Shown one piece after another: positions 11,193 to 22,925 of a stretch of 64,000 bases of DNA. Position 1 is the stretch's first letter, and the number at the start of each line of letters is the position of its first letter. The DNA comes from Branchiostoma floridae (taxonomy: Eukaryota > Chordata > Leptocardii > Amphioxiformes > Branchiostomatidae). Under the pieces are notes generated by a model. That model was given only the letters and a program-made list of their open reading frames with translations, ran no database searches and was not told the origin of the DNA. The DNA is taken from assembly GCF_000003815.2 (NCBI RefSeq), contig NC_049981.1, positions 20,764,505 through 20,828,504 of the forward strand. The letters are read 5' to 3'. Made by a program: the position numbers and the translations under genes.

Positions 11193-14100
11193 TTATTGTC
11201 TGTTTGTTAGCTGTACAATACGATTTGGACTTGTACTCCGGACGTTAAGAAGGCCCGTGGTGCGAAAACTACTCAGGCGAAAGCTCTGAGTCGACGTTTT
11301 GTTCTTGAAACAACACAATCGCACAGTCCCATTCCTTTCTCTCCACATTCTAGTGAAGTTCTTGTTATAGTACCCATACACGATTGGGTTCACACAGCTG
11401 TTGAAGTAGGCTAAGAAGTGAGCCACTGGATACATATAGTGATAAACAAACACAAGTTGGTCGTACGTCAGATGAGCAAAATCACCGACAAGAGTGACCA
11501 AATGTAGTGGCAACCAACAAATCGCAAATAAAGCAACCACAACAACTAACATCTTGACAACTCTAGCTTTTCTGTGATCTTTGTGGTCAGGAGAGGACGA
11601 ATTCTTTCGAACGAAACGAACGATTTCAGTCAAAGATGGGGACTGTCGATCGTCGCTGTCCGGCTGGAGGGATTGGGGGTGTGATGGGGGCTTCCTGCAA
11701 GTTCGTTTGGTGACTTTTGTGTACATGTAGGCGACGGTCAGCAAGGGAACCACAAACAGCAGAAGGAAGAGGACCACAGTGTACACCATGCGGGATCTTG
11801 TGTCGGGCCAGTCTTCCTACAGATACAAGGATTAAACAGCAATGCCTGTTAAGAAGCTTGAAACTAGGATAGTTAAGGTGATAAGGCTTGTGATGTTGAT
11901 GAACAACTTGATCTATTTACGTATACACATTTCCAACGTCATTGTCAACATTTTAGTCATAGATTTCTAAACATTGTCCCTTTCTGATAGGACTGCTTTC
12001 GAATCATAGAAATGGCTTTCAATGATGAAAGATAAAAGTATTTTTTTGTTAAGTTAACAGAGACACATTGCAAAAATGATTTTAAAGCTATGCTGAAAAC
12101 AGCTGAAGACGGAACGCCAAATGAATAAAGACATATTTCCTCATGGCTTTGATCTCAAAACGCCCATGACATACCTGGCAGGCATCCCCCTGTACGTAAG
12201 GGTGTGGTATCGCTTCCATGACGACAGCATGTGGCGCCATGATGACAGCTGCCAGCACCCAGACCACCACGATAATGATGACAGCCTGTCTCTCACGGAT
12301 CCTTCCATTGGGTGCACGGACAATAGCGACGTAGCTGAGGGTAAAACAGAACTTGGTTAGAGTGACGGCTATGTTACAGCAAAACCTGGCAGGGCAAGCA
12401 CCTGTAGTCACAAACAACTGGCCTTCCCAACCCGGAACCACTCAATAACTAGAATCGATTGACAGTTTTATCTATTTCAAATTTGATATTACGGAAGGGT
12501 TTAGCATAATCAGCCATTTAATTCATTGTAATATCTGGATAAGAAACAGTCAAACTTCACGACAATAACAAAATGGTCAAGATATATGCAATTGAGCAAC
12601 AGTTAGAATTTGCTAGTGTGCGTTTTGTGTCATGTGATAACAGTGAAAATCAGTAAAGAAGGCACAATGATACTTTGAAAACTGTAAATTGAACCAACTT
12701 TACAGATACAGACTCACCGATCGGTCGCTATGGCAACCAGTGTGAAGACGGACGCGCCCACAGACAGACCCTGTATGAAGGGAGTCAACTTGCACACGAC
12801 GTCTCCAAACACCCACACTGACGGAAAAAGAGAGACGATCCGTCAGTCTACAAGATAGTACATCTTTAAAAAGTTGAAAGTAAAGCTAACTACGTATATG
12901 GAAAAAAAGGATGAAAAACAAAATGTCTTATACACAAAATAACACAAAATTGAAGAAAAATGTCAGAGGTGTCACAATCCCTGTGCCAGCCTCTTTCCAT
13001 AATACATATGCTTACATAATCTCCAAGCAGATTCCTCCGGTGGCATAAAACAGTAACATGAGCTGGAGAAGGAGTTTAGCCGGCAGAGGAGTTTTAACAT
13101 AAGCTGGAGAAGGAGNNNNNNNNNNNNNNNNNNNNNNNNNNNNNNNNNNNNNNNNNNNNNNNNNNNNNNNNNNNNNNNNNNNNNNNNNNNNNNNNNNNNN
13201 NNNNNNNNNNNNNNNNNNNNNNNNNNNNNNNNNNNNNNNNNNNNNNNNNNNNNNNNNNNNNNNNNNNNNNNNNNNNNNNNNNNNNNNNNNNNNNNNNNNN
13301 NNNNNNNNNNNNNNNNNNNNNNNNNNNNNNNNNNNNNNNNNNNNNNNNNNNNNNNNNNNNNNNNNNNNNNNNNNNNNNNNNNNNNNNNNNNNNNNNNNNN
13401 NNNNNNNNNNNNNNNNNNNNNNNNNNNNNNNNNNNNNNNNNNNNNNNNNNNNNNNNNNNNNNNNNNNNNNNNNNNNNNNNNNNNNNNNNNNNNNNNNNNN
13501 NNNNNNNNNNNNNNNNNNNNNNNNNNNNNNNNNNNNNNNNNNNNNNNNNNNNNNNNNNNNNNNNNNNNNNNNNNNNNNNNNNNNNNNNNNNNNNNNNNNN
13601 NNNNNNNNNNNNNNNNNNNNNNNNNNNNNNNNNNNNNNNNNNNNNNNNNNNNNNNNNNNNNNNNNNNNNNNNNNNNNNNNNNNNNNNNNNNNNNNNNNNN
13701 NNNNNNNNNNNNNNNNNNNNNNNNNNNNNNNNNNNNNNNNNNNNNNNNNNNNNNNNNNNNNNNNNNNNNNNNNNNNNNNNNNNNNNNNNNNNNNNNNNNN
13801 NNNNNNNNNNNNNNNNNNNNNNNNNNNNNNNNNNNNNCAGTAGACTGTGATACACAACCTCTCGCTGTCGGGGGTTAATTGGATTTTTAGGGGCCTGAAA
13901 GAGCTGATAGAATCTTGATATATGCTTAAGTCACAATTAGAAAAGGGGCCTAGGGCAGTTCACTTAAAGGTTTGACCCCACCGGGGCAAATTTCTATCTT
14001 CGGACTCCGGCCGACTCCAAATGGGACCGTAGCATTACACAAATTCCTCGCTGTCCGGGGCTTGTTTTGGTCATTACAGGGCTGCTGAAATGTTCATTTT

Positions 14101-14392
14101 GTCCGGCTTTACCTGTGACGATGTTGCTGACCAGAGTGATGGGCATACAGAAGATGGCGATCATGAGGTCCGCCACGGCCAGGTTGAGGATGAAGAAGTT
14201 GGTGACGGTGTGGAGTTTCCTGTTCTGCGCCACCAGACAGCAGACCGTGACGTTCCCCACCACGCACAGCAGGAACACCACGGCGTACGAGCAGATGAAG
14301 ACCAGCGACACCGCCAGGTCGTGTTTGAAGAACGTTGACGACACGTCCCAGGCCACAGATGTGGTGTTCGTCAGATTTCCCTCTTCTTCCAT
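11193..14392 (-). CDS. RFamide-type neuropeptide receptor, NPFF-receptor-like class A GPCR (387 aa, complete)
   Basis: Four coding exons: 14392-14113, 12817-12718, 12334-12175 and 11816-11193, with introns of phase 1, 2 and 0. Two N-glycosylation sites (NLT, NTT) lie near residue 6. TM1 covers about 26-50 (VVGN) and TM2 about 64-90 (LAVADL). Cys102 at TM3 and Cys179 in ECL2 can form the conserved disulfide. DRY is at 126-128, the first ECL2 exon junction is followed by EDWPD, a long polar ICL3 covers about 215-266, TM6 has CWLP at 280-283, and TM7 has NPIVY at 323-327. Asp292 is at position 6.59. The TM6-TM7 loop and the [12 protein letters not shown] run match the pattern of neuropeptide FF receptors; QRFP and SIFamide receptors are the nearest alternatives. 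It should be a plasma-membrane receptor for an amidated peptide. Start chosen at MEEEG because a splice acceptor lies only 14 bp upstream (14406). AATAAA overlaps the stop codon. The gap 13116-13837 is in intron 1. Confidence 0.93.
13050..13115. repeat. Partial tandem repeat running into a gap
   Basis: AACATGAGCTGGAGAAGGAG is followed 40 bp later by AACATAAGCTGGAGAAGGAG, which ends exactly at the first N. This looks like the edge of a minisatellite inside intron 1 of the minus-strand receptor. Confidence 0.75.
13116..13837. other. Assembly gap, 722 N
   Basis: Run of 722 N inside intron 1 of the minus-strand receptor. The receptor's exons on both sides join in phase, so no coding sequence needs to be missing here. 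Confidence 0.95.
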
Positions 14393-14405
14393 TGTGGAAA
14401 CGAAA

Positions 14406-15768
14406 TCTGGACATAAATAACAAAACAAGGGATTAATTGTGGCAGTCAAGAAAAGTGAATAAATAAGCCCTTACTTTGCTATGATTCTTTTGCAGCTGCT
14501 TACAAGTCACATGTTACAGTCATTGATAAATAAGTAGTATCTACGTGTTATGGTCCTCAGTGTTAAAGCATTGGTCGACGAGCTTTGGCCGTATTTGTCA
14601 CGAACAAAAGAAACAAAGTGCCAGAGACGCGAGCTGAAAATCTGCCCCACATGGACAGGGTCCGGGGTCTCCTGAACGTGCAATTTATCGAGAGAACCTC
14701 GGGCGCATTATGGCTGATAAATGTCATCTACAGTTCACAGACTCGTCGTTTGGTCGATTTTCTTTCAGGGACCTAAGCTCTAGGTTCGTAAACGATTCTT
14801 ACCGTTTTTTTAAAACGCCGGCTTCACAACTATGTCACTGGCTAGCGCATCCTCCAAAGAGATTCAGTTCTTGTCTTGCCCGAAATCTAAACGACATAAC
14901 ATTTTAGGTTTTTCTAATTCAATCATGATTCGATGGACATAATACAAAGAGTTGTTTGTTTCGAGAAATAAGGTCCGTGGTGATACATACATCAACACGG
15001 GTCCGTACGTAACGTCACCTAATCATATTGGGTTTTAATCCACATGGATGCTTCGTTACCATCCTTAACGAATGGATGTGCATGTTTGTCTTTCGGAAGT
15101 ATATCTTACCTTTATCCAAAGCTTCCGCCTGCACAAAATTAAATGGAGATGAAGCACAGTTGTTTGTCGCGTGTCACAGTCGCAGGTTTCTTGCTGGTTA
15201 AAGCAGGATACAGAACTGTACTGACAGCTCTCAGTTCCAAGCAACTCTCAGTCGTTGTGCCTCACCAGGGTTCCTCCACCCGACTATGTCTCCTCGCATA
15301 TCGCCCTGTACGATGTCGAACAAAAACACGTCACTTCTGTTGTCAATGGCAACCTGTAATCAAACCAACGCATACATTCTCCATGCCATTTCATTCACGT
15401 CATATTTCAATTGATGCGTTTCAACGAAAACAGAATAGACGTAAAGATGCCTGTGGTCAAAACAGACAGCTTATTGAAACACGATCCAATTTAGACGTAA
15501 AACACCACAGGCTAACTATCTAACGTCACACACCTGTGAAGATCTTATCAAAGTTTTGTTTTAGGTTGGTTTGGCAATTAGATTATCGTCAGAAACAAAA
15601 TCGTAAATGCTTTTATAAGAGATTCATGGATACTCCAATGCAAAGGAAATGTTTTTGAAGCCTTCTCTGATGCATTACATTTACGGAAATTTCCCTGTTC
15701 TTGCGTCTCATGAACTTTCTATTTAGTAAATATACATCCACCCTCAGCAAAACTGAGCCCATCTTACC
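14406..15768 (-). promoter_or_regulatory. Probable 5' untranslated region of the minus-strand receptor, with two candidate donors
   Basis: On the minus strand an acceptor (TTATTTATGTCCAG) ends just before 14406, 14 bp upstream of the start codon, so at least one untranslated exon is expected further upstream. Two strong donors fit: AAAG|GTAAGATAT at 15110 and AAAG|GTAAGATGG at 15768. Either could end a non-coding first exon. The second candidate exon contains a short upstream ATG frame that stops after nine codons. Inference from splice motifs only. Confidence 0.35.
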
Positions 15769-16520
15769 TTTCTCTACTGCTTTTGCCGAATCGCTGTAAC
15801 CATGGAGTTTGGTGGGGGGTGGTGGTGGAGGGTAAGAATACCACTCGGCTGTCTGTTGACGCTAAATCAGAAACTCAAGAAGGTGTCTTGAGCAGTGAGC
15901 AGATCCGCGACATCAGCTCCACGCGGCCATGAGCCTACGAGATTTGTTGGGCGTTAAGTCGATTACATGCATCACATTCACGCCCGCATCAATTTTCGAC
16001 CATATCAAAAATCGTCTTCGACCATACTGTAAATCGTAAAAAGCAGCTGTAAAGCGAGGGAAAAATTTGCCGAAGATTATCAATATAGGTTATAGTTCAC
16101 TTCGTGGATATATTATGTGGTAGGTTTTGCACAACGTCGTCCCAAGCTCTACACTGTTTGAACACCCACGGCACTTCCGCAGTAAAAAACAGCGTCTTAA
16201 CGAAAGGAACCGAATCGTCAATGTAAGTCTTTGATGAAGTAGGTTTGCTTGAGGTCTTGAGAAGACACCGTTGATTGAAGCGGATATTGGAGTACTGACA
16301 CTGAGTAAGTACACTCATGATGGCGCACTGATACCGCTGTGAGGTAAGTAATTAGATGAAGAATGAAATGTCAGCCGTTTGGCTGGAGGACGTATACGGC
16401 ATTGAAGACAGTGGGAATACAAAATGTCGTTAAAACTCCTCTGAGATATGCGTGCAAAGTTGAGTCGGGAATGTAAAAACAAAGAACACTACTTTGAAGG
16501 GCTTTCAAATGGGGAGTAGG
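14450..16520. other. Intergenic or 5'-intronic DNA upstream of the minus-strand receptor
   Basis: Apart from the two donor-like sites noted for the receptor's 5' region, I see no coding sequence. Open frames here, such as 15143-15523, have no domain, no flanking splice sites and no recognisable composition. A short direct repeat around the ATCGTCTTCGACCATA motif lies near 15998-16040. Confidence 0.45.
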
Positions 16521-16531
16521 GAAGTTGAAAC

Positions 16532-16560
16532 AAGGAGGTTAAAAAGGATTTAACCTCCTT
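16532..16560. repeat. Perfect short hairpin
   Basis: AAGGAGGTTAAA, a 5-base loop, then TTTAACCTCCTT: 12 perfect base pairs in an otherwise plain intergenic stretch. Confidence 0.85.
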
Positions 16561-17195
16561 CGTTGAAAGACGTATGTCTTTAAAGTTAGCAACGGTCCTG
16601 ACAATTTTAGAACTAAAGATTTGTCATAGCCAAAGGGTCATTATAGTTGCTTATCCTAGAAGGGTAAATTAGTTTCCCGGTAGCAAATCTTTAATAGTAT
16701 TTTTTAAGATATATCATCATCATCCTGATGTTGATGTCGTTTGTAATTCCGTCTTTAGTTGCATTTCTTTGTGGACGCATTTATATTTGTTCTTTATCCG
16801 AAAAGTCGTATGGATAGAAAAAATAAATTCTTATCATTTGTTGTTTTTGATGATAAACGCAGAAGGCTTTTGTGTAAAATTGCCTGCAGGAGTTGTCAAC
16901 ATTTCTTCTCTTTTCGAGCGAATTCAGCGATATGTTCGTGCATAGCTAAGCTCAGCTCTATAATCATTTGCAGTGTCTCTACCAACCGCTCAGCGTCGTT
17001 GCTGCCAAGTATTATGTACAATCCTTTGTAGACCACAAAGGTTTGTAATGACATATACATTAACAGACAGCTTCTTGAGTCATATCATAGATCAAGATCG
17101 ACTCAAGGTTTTACTGATCATAACAAGATTATTTCATATACTATTGACATCCTCTTGAACTTGAGGATGTCTCACTCATCGATTCTCAAGAAATA

Positions 17196-17284
17196 CACCA
17201 CTCCGCGGAAGAATCTTGGGAGTCTGAGAAGAAGGGAATACACACTCCACGAATGAATCCTAAGAGTCTGAGAGAAGGGAATAG
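17196..17284. repeat. Imperfect tandem duplication, about 45 bp unit
   Basis: AATACACCACTCCGCGGAAG...GAGTCTGAGAAGAAGGGA is followed directly by AATACACACTCCACGAATG...GAGTCTGAGAGAAGGGA. Two diverged copies. Confidence 0.75.
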
Positions 17285-17779
17285 TAAATCTTTCTGTAGT
17301 TGGAGACACGGAACGTATCGATCTAAGTGGCTCTTGCGTGTCACAGACAGGTATTATATGTAGTCATCTTGAGTCAGTATGGCTAATCTAGTTATCTTGA
17401 GTCAATATCGCTGATTGGAAACTACGTGAGCACCAATTTTAATAGTATCTGTCCGCAAGTCCGCAAATTCTGCGCTGATGGTTAGGAATCCAGGTAATGT
17501 TCCCGGGTGAATCAATCTTTACAGTATGAGATTCGGAGATGGTCACTAGAATGAACCGGCAGATCGAGGAGGAGTCGCTGCAGCAGAACGAATATTTGAC
17601 AGAGCGCTCAAAACATTTAGCGATAACAGCATACTGCTACTGTCCTTAGGATTGTGGTAGGCCGGGAGGTCCCATGTTCAGATTTAGTATTAGATGCAGA
17701 CCCGCTCGTAGATGCTAATATACAATATGTGATACCAAAAGCACAGCTGAAGTGGCATCAAAAGAAACAAGAAAAATCT

Positions 17780-17822
17780 AACAAACAAACAAACAAACAA
17801 ACAAGGAAGCAAACAAACACAC
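17780..17822. repeat. (AAAC)n microsatellite
   Basis: Run of AACAAACAAACAAACAAACA with an AAGC-containing interruption. A similar but shorter tract is at 18738-18762. Confidence 0.85.
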
Positions 17823-17954
17823 CAACAAGTAAGATTGAGTCAACCTCAAAACTTTCTCTAATCGAATATCATATTCCTGTAAGATATAGTACACACCGCT
17901 GTTTGGGGCATGCCATTGTAGGGAAAAAATGTCTTAAACTATCAAAAAGGAATT

Positions 17955-18160
17955 TTTTCTGCTGCAGTACCAAGGTCACACAAAGGAGGCGAAATCAACC
18001 TTTACCTTCGTCTTTCGAAAACCTACCCAAATACCAAATATCCACCCAGATGTTCTTGCGTTATGCTGACCACAAATATCCAGCAACACATGTACAGACA
18101 GACACTTAAATGGGGAGAAAGACACACAAACAGACAAAAATACCTCATATTTTTTCATGC
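17955..18160 (-). repeat. Dispersed repeat of the TTACCTCC family (copy 2, reversed)
   Basis: Reverse-oriented blocks: CTGCAGTACCAAGG, then CGAAAACCTACCCAAATACC and GCTGACCACAAATATCC, then an ACAGACAAAAATACCTC end. The block order is the reverse of the copy at 5425-5670. Confidence 0.65.
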
Positions 18161-18169
18161 AGGTAACAT

Positions 18170-18735
18170 ATTCAAGGTCAGAAGAGTGGTGTGTGACAGA
18201 TTCTTTCTTTGGTTGTTCGATGCTATCTAAATCACCTTCTTCTTCGTGGTTGTTCAACGCTCAAAACTATTGATTTTTTCCTATGCTACTGCCGCCACTC
18301 CATATTAGGAGGTTGTTGACACTTGAGACACAAGCCGCCTTAATCGCACGTACACGCCAGCACCCCTTTTCAACTCCCGACCGCTCCACGACGCCCACGC
18401 AACTTCTTCAAGATAGTGCAAGCTGTGAGGAAGAGATTGAATCCCTAAAGTAAATTACCAGGAATAAGTCGCAAATATACACGTGTCTAATGATTGCCAT
18501 GTTACCTATGAAGCGGTGGAATACGCTGGGATAAACAGCTGTGTGAAGAAGAATGCCGCAAACGTTTGTGTGATAATTGCTAATGTCATAGGTGATAAGG
18601 TTAGTTAAAATATAGCCGTGGTAACAAGTTATGATAGTTCTGTCGAGAGATGAACCTCTATATTCTTTATTTCCCTCCACAATATGTCTCCATAGTCCGG
18701 CATTGAATATGTAAAAGTCACGAATGTTGTCACGA
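18170..18735. other. Intergenic DNA without a supported gene
   Basis: Nothing beyond short chance frames. The longest, 18408-18767 on the minus strand, shows no domain, and its start lies in the AAAC repeat at 18738-18762. Confidence 0.4.
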
Positions 18736-18737
18736 GA

Positions 18738-18762
18738 AACAAACAAACAGACAAACAAACAA
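18738..18762. repeat. (AAAC)n microsatellite, short
   Basis: GAAACAAACAAACAGACAAA and following AAAC units. Confidence 0.75.
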
Positions 18763-18900
18763 ATCAAGTCCTATCATCATAAACACAGGAATTATGAATT
18801 TGATTGCATTGATTATATGAATAAAGCCCGCATTTGCATAACCTGTGCAAATCTTTGTCTACAGCACCTGTATACTGAATATCATCGAAATTGTTATGTC

Positions 18901-19000
18901 NNNNNNNNNNNNNNNNNNNNNNNNNNNNNNNNNNNNNNNNNNNNNNNNNNNNNNNNNNNNNNNNNNNNNNNNNNNNNNNNNNNNNNNNNNNNNNNNNNNN
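18901..19000. other. Assembly gap, 100 N
   Basis: Run of exactly 100 N, a placeholder for a gap of unknown size in intergenic DNA. Confidence 0.95.
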
Positions 19001-19039
19001 GCTGCTATGGGACCTAATAGAAATACACCACTACCTCCT

Positions 19040-19210
19040 AAGCTTACATAATATAAGCTATGTGCCCAAAATATAAAAATCAAGACGTATGTATTTCCAA
19101 AGCCGGAAGTGCTGGCAACAGAATCAAGGTCGCACACCAGTGTCCCAAAACTTTTGTCTTTCCAACACCTATCCACATACCAAATTACACCACAACTCAG
19201 GTGATTCAAA
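19040..19210 (-). repeat. Dispersed repeat of the TTACCTCC family (copy 3, reversed, 3' part)
   Basis: Contains GGTCGCACACCAGTGTCCC, CTTTTGTCTTTCCAACACCT and CACATACCAAATTACACCAC, the same blocks in the same order as the copy at 45725-45910. Confidence 0.6.
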
Positions 19211-19897
19211 GTTATTGTACCAAACATCCCGAATCACACGTCTTTATCGTTATTTTTGGCACATGGGTTAACCTATGTATACTAATGTTTCATGCCACCG
19301 GACATGGGTCAAACACTCAAACCTAAAGGACAAAGTTTGAATTTCAAAATTTCAACGGTTTTGGTGAAGTCATGGCCTGAAGGAGACTGAGTGATAGAAT
19401 TCAAAATTTAGTTCAATATTTTGAGGTGGCGAGCAGTTCAAATTGTCCAACATGTGATTTACCAACTTAGATGAACTATAGTTTTGACAGCTGTTGGTAC
19501 TATTTGCTTGGCATGTGTCAAATCTAAAGAAGTTTGAATTTTGAAATTACAACGGTTTTCGAAACAGTAACTTTCTTGATTATTTCGCACATTTCAACAG
19601 ATTCTACAGCTTAGTACGATTATTGGTTGATCGACACCAGATCCATCACCAACGACAACCGTTAATTCTCAGCGGTTTTTTTCTATCATTCAAACCAGAT
19701 TGATAACGCTATTAAGAGGATACAGTAGACCTCTGGGGCATTAATAAATGATCGCTAACAGTGTTGAGTGACCAATTTCTGATGTCACAATCTCCTGACT
19801 ACGAAATTGGGGTCATTTACGTATACCTGCTGATGGCATGACGAGAAGGATGTGTCACAGATTACATGTCAAAAATGCAGACAACATTACGTCACTG

Positions 19898-20078
19898 TCG
19901 TTCACCTTTATCCACGGGGTAACCTATATCCGTTGTATAAAAAAGGTATTTTGGGATATCATGTCGACTGACGTTGGGTTCAAACTGCAATACTTTGAAA
20001 ATATTGCAATCGACTTGATACCTTAACATACCTTTAAAACGACGGATATAAGATACCACGGATAAAGGTGAACTAGCG
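19898..20078. mobile_element. MITE, family with TTCACCTTTATCC ends (copy 2)
   Basis: Left end GTTCACCTTTATCCACGG and right end CCACGGATAAAGGTGAAC are perfect inverted repeats for 18 bp, and the similarity continues inward (TATATCCGTTGT / ACGACGGATATA). The interior (ATGTCGACTGACGTTGGGTT) aligns with the reversed interior of the copy at 255-468. About 180 bp, non-autonomous. Confidence 0.85.
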
Positions 20079-20099
20079 CTAGTTTTCACTGTCACCGAT

Positions 20100-21990
20100 A
20101 TGTAACTGTCAATGGAAAGTGATTACCTAGTGGCAAAAGGGCTTGATTATAGCCATGAAAAAAGTTCATATATCTGAAGTGGGTTGTCAAATTTCATTCA
20201 ATATCGGGGACAGCTTTACATATCAAATGTAAAGGATGACGTTCCCTCATGTCAAGTACATGTTCTTCTTTATCATGCTGTGTCTGTCAACTTATGATGT
20301 TTATCATTTCGAAAAGCAGGGGTTGTGTACAGCAAAGAAAACCACTCCACATTGAAAGGTATATACGGTGGATTGATCGTGTTGAACAGTATCACTTTTT
20401 TGTGAGAGTGGAATGGATTTGTAGATTTACCATACTGACATCTTCATCCATATGGTCCTTTACAGCAAAATTTAACTTCATGAAATTCTTATGATTGATG
20501 CTTTTAATAACGTCGCCTGGGGCTCTACTGGTTTATATATAAATCATATAGATCATTATCCTGAGGTCAATATTTCGTGTAGATCATGCATATTCCAACA
20601 CATCTTAGACATTTTGGTTGACTCAATGTCTCGGGAGGCCGAGTCTAACTCTCGTATGTTTCGTTCTTTTGCATAACATAATCCAGCAAATGAAGTACTA
20701 TGCGCGTTTACAAACCACGAGTAACCTCTGTGTATAAAATACCTGATGTTCTTCACATCTTGCCCATTTACTAACGGGTTGTGGATGCTACCTGAAACGT
20801 TTCCAAAGACATAAGAAAAGACAAATTTCCATGATATTTAGTATGCAGGTAGTTAACTGGTATATAACTTCACGGGACCCTCATTAGAATCCTTCACATT
20901 GATCAAGAAGATTTGTTGACGTGGATCTGTTATAATGTACCTGTTACATCGATTAGAGGATGTAAAAACACCATAGCGCATGCGAAGCGATGACAGATGC
21001 TTGTAATGACTAACGATAGGGATTAACTTTACGGTTAACTTTTACCAAAGGCAGATTGAATGCCACCTGTTTGTCGGTATCTGTGTTAACGATGTATCTC
21101 GTGGGAGAGAAAGCAGGATTGATCAGAAATTTAGAAAGGGGAAATAGACTAGACATTTCGCCCAATGACCTAGATACTTGGATCAGTCAATTAGCTAACA
21201 TACATTAATTTGGGATTAGATAATATTCTTAGACATAAAACATTGGCATACAAATTCCATAAAAGTTATTACTATACACAGACCACATACTGGTGTAATG
21301 CCCAGGTTGCAGTCGGTGGGTCGTGAGTCCAGCTGAGTCATACCAAAGACCTCAAAATGTTGCATTTTGCTTGCCGAAACGTGGCCTTAGTGACAGATTG
21401 TATGCCTATGGCAAAATGTTCCCTATACTATAGATATAGACCAGTTCATGGCGTTTATCTGTATGGGTTACTAGTAATATGGCGTGTTTTGCGCTGATGT
21501 GTTACAGGAGACAACAGGGTGAAGAAAATAACTGCTGGCAAGGGCCTCTGGAACTGACAGATAGATGAATAGAGAGTTATGATGTAAGACTTATACATTA
21601 TGTGTATTGTATGTGTTTGAACTGGTATATCGTGTCTTGTAACTGTGCTGGTGTGTTACAGGAGACAACAGATTGTACTGTTGGTTGTTGTGTGATTTTG
21701 TGACTTTGCGATATATTAGGTAATACAGCATGGCAAGTACAGCAAAAGGGTGTTTGAAATCATTTGACTGTATGATGTCCAGTAACAGTCACAGCTGGGA
21801 GTTGTCAGGAATGTATAGGCTTGAGTATGTTTAATCAGCCAACATGGCGGTCGTGACGTCACCTGCAAACGGTCCATATGGGGTCCATATGGGGTCACTG
21901 TCACAAGCACCCACCTACATATTGCAAGGGTAAGACACACTTATGTAACTCGTTATTCCACAGCTATCCAGGTCTAGTCATTTTAGCAGT
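20100..21990. other. Intergenic DNA without a supported gene
   Basis: No coding signal. Two small local duplications are visible: GTGTTACAGGAGACAACAG occurs at 21502 and again at 21654, and GGTCCATATGG is doubled at 21870-21893. Confidence 0.4.
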
Positions 21991-22000
21991 CGCTTTATGT

Positions 22001-22315
22001 CTTTGACCAATATCCACGAGGGAGAAATGTGTTCCTCCTACATTCGAACCTAAATATGAAATACGCATCCACGTAACGTTACATATGGTATATACAGCAA
22101 AATCTTTTAAGTTATTTAAAGGTAACTTGTTTTTCCGCAGCAAGCCTACCAGGCAAGTTCAAAGATAACTGAATGTTATGGTTGCCAAACATGACAAGCT
22201 GAAACTAACATTTGATCATTCAGAACCTATGTCGAAACCTCTGGTACTACTTGAAAATAATGACTTGCTCTTCAGTAATACAAACGCTAAGAAGGCCTAT
22301 CTTTAAACTGTGGCA
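22001..22315 (+). pseudogene. Exon-like relic, copy 1 of a local duplication
   Basis: About 310 bp aligning with 24215-24552, with many substitutions and small indels. A pyrimidine-rich acceptor (TTTTTCCGCAG) precedes a segment whose frame reads AKHDKLKLTFDHSEP and later ENNDLLFSNTNAKKAY before TAA. Copy 2 has the same residues in the same order. A one-base difference just before this stretch shifts this copy's frame relative to its acceptor. I do not recognise the protein. A decayed exon of a duplicated gene or a piece of a transposon are both possible. Confidence 0.45.
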
Positions 22316-22713
22316 ACCTACTACCGATGTTAGGGCGCCTGGGTCAGGGACGAACGGCCTCCTCCCAACAGTAGTTATAACATCTTCCAAGAGGGTAGTT
22401 GGTCTTCTTGTTAGCGGACACAGCGCTATCACACAAGTGATTTCCCCTGAGGAGAGCTCCGGGAAACCTCAGAAATCTCATTTTCACCTTCTGACACGAG
22501 CAGGGGAGCAGTTATACCGGCCTCATGACCTCAGCGGTAAGTTCATCGGGCTGTAGTGGCATTTCACAAAAGCAATGTGTCTCTTTTGACAATCCCTCGG
22601 CACTGTTAAGAATTTTTTTTGCATAGGAAGTTTTTATTGTCAATTCATTTTGCATACTTATTGGGTAGTTTTAGTATGTATTGTACATGTGCAATTTAGG
22701 CCTAGGGCAACAA

Positions 22714-22925
22714 TACTGTAAATGGATTAAAGTTCGCGGGGATTTAATTTCGCGGAAGCGGGAAAAAGGACTTTTCGCGGTGGTTTTAATTTCGCGGTAG
22801 CACCATGCACTGTAGTATCTTAATGCCCTAGAAAAATGTTCGCGGTGGTTTTAAATTCGCGGTGAAATGGCCAACGCGAATACCGCGAATATAAATCCAC
22901 CGTGAACATTTCTGCATTTACAGTA
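22714..22925. mobile_element. MITE rich in TTCGCGG motifs, with TACTGTA ends
   Basis: Left end TACTGTAAATGGATTAAAG, right end CATTTCTGCATTTACAGTA. The inverted similarity includes GTTCGCGGGGATTTA against TAAATCCACCGTGAAC. The interior repeats TTCGCGGTGGTTTTAA-like units. About 210 bp. The end motif and the CGCGG units resemble a MITE type common in marine invertebrates; the family name was not checked. Confidence 0.8.

Noticed and set aside
11192-11197. AATAAA overlapping the stop codon of the minus-strand receptor, as its polyadenylation signal
   Set aside because: Using it would leave almost no 3' untranslated region; more likely a chance product of the codons CAA-TAA followed by A.
13012-13857. 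Long minus-strand frames spanning the 722-N gap
   Set aside because: Almost all of the length is N. The receptor exons on either side join in phase without this sequence.
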